Assembly: GCA_040954595.2 (NCBI GenBank)
Contig: CM082594.2
Location: forward strand, 806,001 to 870,000
Direction: 5' to 3'
From: Balanoglossus misakiensis
Lineage: Eukaryota; Hemichordata
DNA length: 64,000 nucleotides
Shown one piece after another: positions 31,448-40,486 of this stretch. The notes beneath the pieces are model-generated. The model saw only the letters and a list, made by a program, of their open reading frames with translations. It was not told where the DNA came from and searched no databases. Position 1 is the first letter of the stretch, and every line of letters starts with the position of its first letter. Made by a program: the position numbers and the translations under genes.

Positions 31448-32079
31448 TCATATAAATATTGGTGATAAGTACCAAAGTTTGCCTGCACGAGATAACTGTA
31501 AAATCCCCAAGTCTATTCCTGACGGTTTTAGGGATTTTGTATCCCAAGGAGAGGTATCTGAATTATCTGACGTGCATGAAGTGAAGCCCATTATCATACT
31601 GAGGGATACTGGTGCCGCTCAATCATTAATGTTAGCAGACGTCTTGCCAGAGAATGTATGGCGTTCAATGGATACCAGAATGTTGCTGCAAGGTATAGGT
31701 GGTAATTTTGTTTCGGTTCCTTTGTGTGAGGTTAATTTGAATTCTGACCTAGTCAATAGAGGGGGTAGATTTTCTCTTGGGGAATGATTTAGCTGGGGGA
31801 AAGGTTCAAGTCCCTCCCATACTTACTAAATTTCCATCTGTCCAACCGGCCACAGAGGAATTAAAGGATACATTTCCGGGTATATTTCCATCATGTGCAG
31901 TTACCAGGTCACAGTCACGTGTTGCGCGTTTAGATGAGGCGAATTCTCCCGACGTTCCCAATTCTGGTGTTTGGTTGGCAGAAACATTTTTCAAAGATTT
32001 AGACAGTGGGGATGGTCTATCTAAACCTGGTGATTCTGAGACCGTGTTTACTCAGACTTCTCTAATAAAAGAACAAATA
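31425..32079 (+). pseudogene. pol: Pol of element 2, protease part (frameshifted, then interrupted)
   Basis: Overlaps the gag end in the +1 frame, with a possible ATG at 31425. An aspartic protease motif ILRDTGAAQSLM is near 31592-31627. The flap/second-strand region IGGNFVSVPL is followed, in another frame, by LLGNDLAGGKV near 31774-31806. The phase change falls at the G5 run 31760-31764, so a one-base indel there is the likely break; programmed shifting is less likely. A spacer (VARLDEANSPDVPNSG...) runs to 32079, where the TA-flanked element interrupts the gene. Pol coding resumes at 36736. Confidence 0.82.
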
Positions 32080-33145
32080 GTCAGGTGGAAATTTCAGAAA
32101 ATGAGCATTTTAAAAGCATGTCAGGCATTTTTTGGTACAAGCTGGGAACAAGTTGTTTTTGGATATTTCGAATACGCTGATTTCGAATTTGCCTGTTCCC
32201 AAAAATTCTTTTCACGTTTTCATGTCGAAAATGGCAAATTAATTTGTGACGTCATAATTTCAAAATACCTAAAAGAAAACGCTGTTTGTAGCCATTATGG
32301 TGCAATATCACAGGTCAACACCATAATAGTCTATTGAAATCATATTCTTATATTCATTTAAATATTTGTAAACAATTTTTTTAATTTAGAAACATTTTGT
32401 GAATTGGTAAAATGCTAATTTATGTTAATTAGGTCCAGGTGGAAATTTCAGAAAATGAGCATTTTAAAAGCATGTCATTCATTTTTTTGGTACAAGCTGG
32501 GAACAAGTTGTTTTTGGATATTTCGAATACGCTGACTTCGAATTTGCCTGTTCCCAAAAATTCTTTTCACGTTTTCATGTCGAAAATGGCAAATTAATTT
32601 GTGACGTCATAATTTCAAAATACCTAAAAGAAAACGCTGTTTGTAGCCATTATGGTGCAATATCACAGGTCAACACCATAATAGTCTATTGAAATCATAT
32701 TCTTATATTCATTTAAATATTTTTAAACAATGTTTTTAATTTAGAAACATTTTGTGAATTGGTAAAATGCTAATTTATGTTAATTAGGTCCAGGTGGAAA
32801 TTTCAGAAAATGAGCATTTTAAAAGCATGTCATTCATTTTTTTGGTACAAGCTGGGAACAAGTTGTTTTTGGATATTTCGAATACGCTGACTTCGAATTT
32901 GCCTGTTCCCAAAAATTCTTTTCACGTTTTCATGTCGAAAATGGCAAATTAATTTGTGACGTCATAATTTCAAAATACCTAAAAGAAAACGCTGTTTGTA
33001 GCCATTATGGTGCAATATCACAGGTCAACACCATAATAGTCTATTGAAATCATATTCTTATATTCATTTAAATATTTTTAAACAATTTGTTTAATTTAGA
33101 AACATTTGGTGAATTGGTAATAATGCTAATTTATGTTAATTAGGT
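32080..33145. repeat. Triplicated 355-bp left end of the nested TIR element
   Basis: CAGGTGGAAATTTCAGAAAA starts at 32082, 32436 and 32791, so three tandem copies of about 354-355 bp, nearly identical. Each carries the inverted-repeat end sequence. The first copy has GGCATTTTTTGG where copies 2 and 3 share TTCATTTTTTTGG. The ORF 31777-32337 runs from pol into this repeat, so its last 85 or so residues are not pol. Confidence 0.92.
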
Positions 33146-36100
33146 GACACGCCCATCTAAAATCAATGGGTCTACAAAAGAGAGCCAACGGTGTTAAGTG
33201 AGGTGTCTATTCCAATGTTTTCAGGGTCAAGGAATTCAAATATGCAATCGTTTACCTTGTCAGACAAGGTGCAGCATGAAAAATATGCAAAATTAGCTTA
33301 ATTAGTCATGATGTCATGCTAAAATTGACAACTGAAAGCTAAAGATACGACTTTGGCCTGTCAGGTGTCTATTCATATGTTTTTTGACAAATGTTTGCAT
33401 TTTAATGAATAACTGAAATGAAACTTTTCATATTTGTATGTAATAGCATGTAAAAAACAACAAAATCAAACAAACTAACAAACAAACAAACAAATAAACA
33501 TACACAACGAGGATTTAGTGTAGACTGTACATGCTCGCTGGTAACATCGTGACCAACCGCTCCGTTAAAAAACACCAGAACATTGAACGTATGAACGTTT
33601 AGGTCCACAATTCACAAGTTATTGAACTATGAATGTATGTTCAATGTTGTGAAAAGCCAAAAACATACTTTTTGCCAACAAAACTGACATTTGTTAACGT
33701 ACAAGTTGTTCATTAATAGCGAAAGCACCGTATGGCCACACTCACATTATGCCAGCACCATATATTCATGCTTAGTTATAAGACGTTGAATGCACACTGA
33801 TGGCCCGACGTCCTCGGTGTTTTTTTGAAACCCGGTCTCTAACAACAATTTCTCTTCATAAGTAAAGAGTAATGTGTATTTTTATTACGGTTTTATATAT
33901 GATACTGTGTGCAAAGTGAAGATTGTGTCAGTGAGGCAACATATATACATGTATGTTTAATCCACTTGGGTGTCGTACTTGGCTCAGATGTGCGTTAATG
34001 TGTACTAAACAAATTCAGATAGCGAGCCACAATATCTGTTGATGAGTTTCCATGGCAATTTTTTTCAAAATGGCCGCCAATACAGATGATCTCACCCACA
34101 AAATACCAATTATAAAACACCAAAATAAATTCATATTACAATATTTGAAACAAGAAACTGCTCAAAGAGTAATTTTCAAAATATTTATCATCACTAAACT
34201 AGTTATAGGGGTAAATACAGGATCGAGATTCAGTCGCTAAAGAAATTCAAGTTTGGTAATAACACCGGTTACAACAAACTTAGTTAAAACACTGTATAAC
34301 CATAGATATATTATAATAGTGGCCTGGCATAAACAAAATTTTCATAACATTTGGGCATTTTGTGATAAAAGTTTAACAAGTAAAGCTCAGTTGATTCGTT
34401 CTTTTCCCCATAAAAATATCTTTGATGAACAAAATTCCAAATTTAGTCAACCCAGGAAAAACGGCATCTTGTTTCTCAACCTTATAAATTGATCTGACCA
34501 GTTTGAATCAGTGCAGAATCTAGCTTTTCTATTTTATCTTCATCAAATGATTTATGCAAATAAAGAATCACTTCCCCATAAAATGGTGGCAGAAATCCAG
34601 TATCATGACAGTCGATTGGTTTGTTAAAGTTACTATAGAAACTAACTATGTCTAGGTTGCATGTACATAGATAGATGTTAGGAATCCAAATCAAAATCTG
34701 TTTCAAACTTTTCATCCAATACTTGTCCTTCGGAAAGTGTTTTGATGAAGTCGCTTGAAGTGCTTTGTATTGCTCAAGTTATCGATAATTTTAATTGCAC
34801 CTTGATGATAGTCAGCAGTTCTATTTTGACATGTTATTTTGTGTATTTTTGAACCCCCAAAATCAAAGAATAAAATGATAAAGTGAAAATAAGCTTCAAA
34901 ACACCAAAAGTCTTCAGGATCACAGCTTTTCTGTAAAGAGTAAGATTTCGCTTACTTCATGCTATTAAATGAAATGAAGTTTTCCGTAATATCTCTTGCA
35001 AAGTCAGATTACACATTGAGATATTAGAATGGAAGTACATTCCAAGTGACTTGTTGGGAGCATTGGGCCACCTAATCCCAGAAAATTGCAATAAGACCTG
35101 TTTTTTCCATTTACCAATCTAAAGGCCAACTGCTTGTATATTTAGTTGGGTTTCTATAATTAACACACATTTTTGACAATATTTATGGCATGATGGACAC
35201 TATTCTCGACAAATAAAATAATGTTGTGTCCTCCGCTGTAATTTTTATGAGTTTGGAATCATAGACACCATTTATTTTTTGGTCAACTCTGTTAACAGTC
35301 GACAAAATTGCTGGAGTGGAACTGATACATGATCTAAAGTATCAAGACATATGGTCGATTATTAACGTTTCAGCAATTCGACTTAAGTTTCTTAAATTTC
35401 CTATGGCATTTTGACAAACATCAACGCCCCGAAAAAACGTTGTCAACGCTGCGGTCGCGATTGTGGTCGAAACAAAGCCGACATTTTCGCATGGTTCGTT
35501 ACCCGGGGTCCATTTAGATTGCATTGCGTTTGAGGCCCTATGTGTATGTCTGACGACCAATAAACGTGACGACCGCGGACTCAGTTTGGATCAACGTCTA
35601 TTTCGGGCAGTAGACTCTCCTATCAAGTTGATAAGGAAATTTTACCAGTCACGAGTAAGCCAAGCCCACATCCGTGTGCAAATCTGATATATCGGTGATC
35701 TGTTTATATGATTATCATTAGCTAAGGTGGTAAACTGTTGTGATTCATATGTGTAATTTACGTACTGCAAGTTAAATATCGCAATTAGCCTAATGTTTGA
35801 CCATAGACAGTATGGTTTGATTTCTAGAGGAGCACCTATTAATCCGAGAACAAAGGGATTAAAAGTTGCGCCGTTAAATTGTGTTTTAATAACTTACTTA
35901 CCCCTATAAGTAGTTTAGTAACCATAATATCTTTGAAAATCATTGTTTCCACAGTTCCTTGTATCAAATATAGAAATCTAAATTTATTTTGGTGTTCACA
36001 GATGTTATTTGGTGGGTGAAATTATCTGTATTGGTGGCCATTTTGAAAAATTGGTTGCCATGGAAACTCATCAACAGATATTTAGTGGCTCGCTATCTGA

Positions 36101-36600
36101 ATTTGTTTAGTACACATTAACACACATCTGAGCCAAGTTTGGTGCTTTTATCACAAAATGCACAATCGCTATGAAAATTAGGGTTTGGCCGCTCCACTAC
36201 AGGGCTTTAGACGGCCATATTGAATTGCCACATCGAGGCTCTTATCTCAAAATGAACTTCACACTTGAAGTATTGTTTTGAACAAGGTTTAAGTCCTTTA
36301 CTAAAATAAAGAAAAGGTTATTCTTTCCAATGGTTGTGAGTTTTCAGTACATGTACTGTTACACCTAGCTTTATTATTATTTGGTAGCCAAAAATCAACG
36401 AATTATTCATACAATATGCAAATTTGTGCATAATTATTGTTTTATTATTGCTATTTTGTGTTTATACAACCAAAAAAGTTGTTGATGTAAACATGTAGTT
36501 TATTTTCATTGTTTAAGGAGGTACGTGAACATTTCTTTGATGCTATTCATGTGAGAATTGCGATCCTTGGCGGCCATATTTGATTTGCCAAAACGAGGCT
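33146..36600. other. Interior of the nested element, no recognised gene
   Basis: AT-rich, with a (CAAA)n-like microsatellite near 33462-33500 and a direct repeat of GAGGCTCTTATCTCAAAA (near 36235 and 36593). A locally GC-richer patch with many CpGs (about 35420-35680) has overlapping 72-74-codon frames on both strands. Neither protein is recognised and coding is unproven. No transposase motif found. Confidence 0.6.
33978..36137. repeat. Internal inverted repeat, arms of about 240 bp
   Basis: Arm 33978-34215 (CTTGGCTCAGATGTG ... CTAGTTATAGGGGTAA) is the imperfect reverse complement of about 35899-36137 (TTACCCCTATAAGTAG ... CACATCTGAGCCAAG). Shared blocks include GTTTAGTACACATTAAC, the TTGCCATGGAAACTCATCAACAG region and TGGCCATTTTGAAAAA. 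The arms enclose about 1.7 kb. This may be a second element nested in the first or its old long TIRs. No clear target duplication was found. Confidence 0.8.
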
Positions 36601-36735
36601 CTTATCTCAAAAAGATCTTTTGGGAACAGGCATTTTCGAAATCAGCGTAGTCGAATTGACCAAAAAACATATTTGGTTTGCTTGTACCAAAAAATGCCAG
36701 AGGGGGTCACAATTTCTCAAATCTCCACCTGACTA

Positions 36736-39070
36736 AAAAGGCTGATCCATTCTGAATGACTTAATTCATAAGGCATTATCAGAATCCGAAGCCAACAATG
36801 TTCCAGAATGTTATTACATGAAGTCAGGAATTTTAATGAGAAAGTGGAGACCACCGTCTGTTCCTGCTGATCAGGATTGGTTGGTGAAAAATCAAATAGT
36901 GGTACCTGCATGTTATCGTCCTGAAATTCTGCGTTTGGCCCACGAAATTCCTATGGCTGGGCATTTGGGCATTCGAAAAACACAGTGCAGGGTTATGGCT
37001 CATTTTTATTGGCCAAAATTGCATCAGGATGTTGTTGAATTTTGCAAAACCTGTCATACGTGTCAGCTGTTAGGCAAACCCCAGCCGGCGATCAAACCCG
37101 CTCCATTAATTCCAATTCCTGCGTTCGGCGAACCCTTCAGTAAGGTTCTAATTGATTGTGTGGGCCCTTTGCCGAGAACCAAATCTGGTAATAAATATCT
37201 TTTGACAATTTTAGACACCTCGACCAGATTTCCTGAGGCTATTCCTTTGAAAAACATCTCTACCAAAGTAGTAGTTGACGCGCTAATGCATTTCTTCACA
37301 CGATATGGTTTGCCCAAGGAGGTCCAAACAGATCAAGGGTCCAACTTTATGTCTGGTTTATTTCAGGAAGTGTTGTGTCAATTCGGGGTTACACAGTTGC
37401 ATTCGTCGGCCTACCATCCTCAATCTCAAGGTGCGTTGGAAAGGTATCACCAAACGCTAAAGAATATGTTGAAGGCATACTGCTTGGAATACCCTGGGGA
37501 TTGGGATAAGGGCGTTGCATTTGTATTATTTGCCACAAGGGATGCCCCTAACGAATCAACTGGTTTTACTCCCTTTGAACTCGTATATGGTCATGAAGTC
37601 AGGGGCCCTCTTAAATTCATCAAAGAGAGATTGCTTAATGAACAGGATGATGTCAACCTCCTGGATTACGTTTCCAAATTTCGAGAACGTTTGACTAAGG
37701 CCTGTGATTTGGCTAGACACCATCTGAAACTGTCTCAGCAAACCATGAAGAGGTATTATGATAGGGATAGTCAATTTCGCAAATTTAAAGTTGGTGACAA
37801 AGTTCTAGTTTTGTTACCTATACCAGGTGAACCATTATCCGCTAAATTCAGGGGGCCCTATGAAGTAGAAAAGAAATTGAATAGTGTGAATTATGTTATC
37901 CGAACCCCTGACAGACGCAAGACACGCAGGGTTTGTCATATTAATATGTTGAAGCTGTATTTTGTTCGTGAAGGTGACCATAAGCATTCCGTTGGTTTGG
38001 CTGCTGCTGTCAACAATATGGATGTTCACAATGTCGATTGCAATGATACAGAATGTGTTGAGTTTGAGGTGACTGAAGTTGATTCTTTGACGGGAAAATT
38101 GTCTAATTCGGAAGCACTTGCTAATTTACAGTCTACTTTGTGTCACTTGCCTGAGAATGAAAGGGCTGGCATTGTCAAACTTATAAATGAATATAAACCT
38201 CTGTTTTCCGATGAACCGGGTTGCACGTCCATAGCTGAACATGACGTAGACGTCGGCAATGAACCACCTATCAAACAACACCCCTATAGGTTAAATCCTT
38301 ATAAAGCAGCCAAAGTTGAGGAGGAATTGCAGTATATGTTGGACCACGACCTAATTGAACCAAGTGAGAGTAGTTGGAGCTCTCCAGTAGTGTTAGTACC
38401 AAAGCCAGACAAGTCTTTGAGATTTTGCATAGATTATCGCAAGGTAAATGCTGTTACGCGTACTGATTCCTATCCACTTCCTCGAATTGAGGATTGCATT
38501 GACAAAATTGGTACAGCCAAGTATGTAACCAAAATTGATTTGTTGAAAGGTTATTGGCAAGTACCTTTGTCTAACAGAGCCAGGAAAATTTCTGCTTTCA
38601 TTACTCCAAACGGATTGTACCAGTTTAAAGTAATGCCCTTTGGCATGAAAAATGCCCCGGCTACATTTCAAAGGTTGATGAACAAGGTCACAGCCGGTTT
38701 AGCATATTGTGTTGTGTATATTGATGATATTCTGGTTTTCAGTGACACATGGGAAGATCATGTAACCCATTTAAGGAATCTGTTTCAGCGGCTTCACGAG
38801 GCTAATCTGGTGGTTAATCTGTCAAAGAGTGGTTTTGCCAAAGCCAAAGTGGTTTATCTTGGGCATGTCATAGGTGAAGGCAGAGTGTCTCCAAGACAAG
38901 CGAAAATTCAAGACATCATAGAGTTTCCAGTGCCTACAAATAAGCGAGAATTACGTCGTTTTCTAGGCGTGTCGGGGTTTTATCGGAAATTTTGTGCAAA
39001 TTATAGCACCATTGTTGCTCCTCTCACTAATTCGATTCGACCGATTCGTGTCAAAATGCATTCGATGTAA
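36736..39070 (+). pseudogene. pol: Pol of element 2: integrase then reverse transcriptase
   Basis: A 750-codon open frame from 36818; related coding texture upstream to 36736 has a frame break near 36755. Integrase comes first: zinc-binding H42, H49, C79 and C82, then a catalytic triad D113 (VLIDCVGP), D172 (QTDQGSNF) and E208 (GALERYHQ) with DD35E spacing, then a GPY/F module (FRGPYEV, 346-348). After a linker of about 70 residues comes RT: D573 (KIDLLKGYWQVP), MPFGMKNAPATF and the YIDD active site (634-637), so the catalytic residues are intact. The frame ends at 39070 by a phase change near 39030-39048, just before RNase H. This INT-RT order is like Ty1/Copia, but the RT is Ty3/Gypsy, as in Gmr1. 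Confidence 0.93.
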
Positions 39071-39498
39071 TAAAAGCAGTTCTAGCAAGTGAGCCAGTGC
39101 TTACGGCTCCAGATTTCTACAAGCCGTTTAAATTGGCTATTGATGCCAGTGATGTTGGTATCGGTGCCGTCTTATTGCAGGATGATGAATCAGGTATCGA
39201 GAAACCTGTCAGTTATTTTTCGAGAAAACTAAACCGTCACCAAAGAGTGTATTCTACCATTGAGAAAGAGGCTTTAAGCCTAGTGTCTGCTCTTCAGCAT
39301 TTTGAAATTTATGTGACTAATGGGGTAGGTGATGTTACTGTTTACACAGATCACAACCCACTTGTATTTCTTGACAAGTTCAAAACAAAGAGTAACAGGT
39401 TGTTTCGCTGGAGTTTGTTGCTTCAGCCTTATTCAATTAAAGTCGTACATATTTCTGGAAAAGAAAATGTCATTGCAGATGCACTATCCAGAGTTTAG
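39049..39498 (+). pseudogene. pol: Pol of element 2: RNase H
   Basis: Continues pol in another frame, from about 39049 (QNAFDVIKAVLASEPVLTAPDFYKPF) to the stop at 39496-39498. RNase H acidic residues are present in AIDASDVGIG, YSTIEKEALSL and VYTDHNPLVF, with a terminal ISGKENVIADALSR as in Gypsy RNase H. It is separated from RT by a small indel in ATTCGATTCGACCGATTCG (about 39030-39048), which looks like a local micro-duplication. The ORF track start at 39097 is internal. Confidence 0.88.
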
Positions 39499-39588
39499 AA
39501 TGTATAACAGGATAGCTTTTTGAAATGATTCTTGAATGATTCTTGAAATGATGTTTTTGAAATAATTAACATATGTGATTACCCCTTG

Positions 39589-39614
39589 AAAAACGTCACC
39601 ATGGTAACGTTTTT
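39589..39614. repeat. 26-bp near-perfect palindrome upstream of the PPT
   Basis: AAAAACGTCACC ATGGTAACGTTTTT is symmetric about the central CCATGG, with one mismatched pair. It lies between the pol stop and the PPT, in the 3' untranslated part of the element RNA, and could form a hairpin. The rest of 39499-39632 holds only a short repeat of TGAAATGATTCTTGAATGA type. Confidence 0.8.
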
Positions 39615-39621
39615 CTTTTCT

Positions 39622-39632
39622 GAGGGGGGAGG
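39622..39632 (+). promoter_or_regulatory. Polypurine tract of element 2
   Basis: GAGGGGGGAGG directly abuts the 3' LTR start TGTTACG. It is the plus-strand primer site. Confidence 0.85.
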
Positions 39633-40486
39633 TGTTACGTAGGTTCAGTCTGCTATTGTTTTGTGACCAGGTGTGTTTTTCGTGTGCGTTTCGTTTGCTT
39701 TCTTTATTTGAATATTTAAGTAACCAAGTGTGAGGAATTAATTTTTGGCTAGTATAAAAGCCCGCTCGTTGCCACGTTGTGCGAGTGGATGTTAATTTGA
39801 CCTGGAGGACGTGCTGCTCGTTTGAACCGTCTTGGAAGCTGTGGCTGCTCTTCTGAACAAGTTGTAAGTCGTGCTGTTTCGTGTGGAGCGGACTTTTGAA
39901 GCGGACTTTTGTGGAGCAGACTTTTGCGGACTTTTGTGGAGCAGACTTTTGCGGACTTTTGTGGAACCAGTTGGAGCTGGACTTTTGCCTGGACCGCCGT
40001 GTCGCTGTGTCTACGCTGAACTGCCGCCGAGTTGGAGCTGTCGTTGTGTCTACGCTGAACTGCCACCGAGTTGGAGCTGTCGTTGTGTCTACGCTGAACT
40101 GCCGCCGAGTTGGAGCTGTCGCCGTGTCGCTGTGTCTACACTGAATTATCGCTGAGTTGCTGTGTCTACGTGTCCTCCGTCAAGTCAGCGGAACGTTCTA
40201 GCGGACATTGGACTTGTTCTGTTTCAGTTTATGCACACCTGGTCACGTTTAAAAAGGTAGTTCACTTGTTTCTTGTGTGTTTCTTTAGTTTATAATATTT
40301 AATGTTCACGATTACATTAGTTATTATTAAATTCGTTATAAATAAGGTGATTTGCTGGTTTATGTGACTTTTGTTGACCAACTTTGTTGCGTGCGGCGCT
40401 GGTTTGGTTCCTTACAAAGTACGCCATCAGGCTAGTGTGTTTATTGCTCGCCCTGTTTCGGCTGGAACGGCCAGCGTGTCGTAACA
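39633..40486 (+). repeat. 3' LTR of element 2 (854 bp)
   Basis: Same length as the 5' LTR, with about nine substitutions (for example TCTGCT for TCGGCT, TAACCAAG for TGACCAGG, CATCAGG for CATCCGG). It ends CGTAACA, followed by the GCGG duplication and in-register satellite. ORFs at 39871-40295 duplicate those of the 5' LTR and are not genes. Confidence 0.95.
39753..39760 (+). promoter_or_regulatory. TATA box in the 3' LTR of element 2
   Basis: TATAAAAG. The 5' LTR has TTTAAAAG at the matching place, so only the 3' copy keeps the canonical box. Confidence 0.6.

Larger units (their letters stand above)
32080..36733. mobile_element. Nested TIR element (4.65 kb) with TA target duplication
   Basis: Splits pol of element 2. 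Perfect 10-bp ends GTCAGGTGGA (32080-32089) and TCCACCTGAC (36724-36733) are flanked by TA (32078-32079 and 36734-36735). Beyond the 10 bp, about 130 bp at each end are imperfect inverted copies (GGGAACA, TCGAAATCAGCGTA and CTTGTACCAAAAAATGCC are shared). TA duplication suggests the Tc1/mariner-like group, but no transposase (DDE/D) frame is visible, so the element is non-autonomous or chimeric. It contains a 3x tandem repeat at the left and an internal inverted repeat. Confidence 0.82.
29327..40486 (+). mobile_element. LTR retrotransposon 2, Ty3/Gypsy, Gmr1-like, with nested insertion
   Basis: An 11.16-kb interval consisting of an LTR retrotransposon of about 6.5 kb plus a 4.65-kb insertion in pol. 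Both LTRs are 854 bp. The 4-bp duplication GCGG flanks it (29323-29326 and 40487-40490), and the satellite monomer continues in register after it. The order is LTR, tRNA-Pro-type PBS, gag, protease, [TIR element], integrase, RT, RNase H, PPT, LTR. Integrase before RT with a Gypsy-type RT is diagnostic of the Gmr1 group. No envelope gene is seen. The LTRs differ at about nine positions, so insertion is recent. Pol is disabled by frameshifts and by the nested element. Confidence 0.93.

Noticed and set aside
32080-32337. C-terminal 85 residues of the ORF 31777-32337 as pol
   Set aside because: Pol stops at the TA insertion site. The rest is read-through into the nested TIR element.
35342-35687. 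Possible gene in the GC-richer patch of the nested element
   Set aside because: Frames are open on both strands over the same bases, no domain is recognised, and the start codon at 35463 is ATG by chance at best. Kept only as a note in the interior entry.
36800-39070. Copia (Ty1) classification based on integrase before RT
   Set aside because: RT motifs (YIDD, MPFGMKNAPATF, GFYRKF), the GPY/F module and the DD35E integrase are Ty3/Gypsy type, so the order is a Gmr1 feature.
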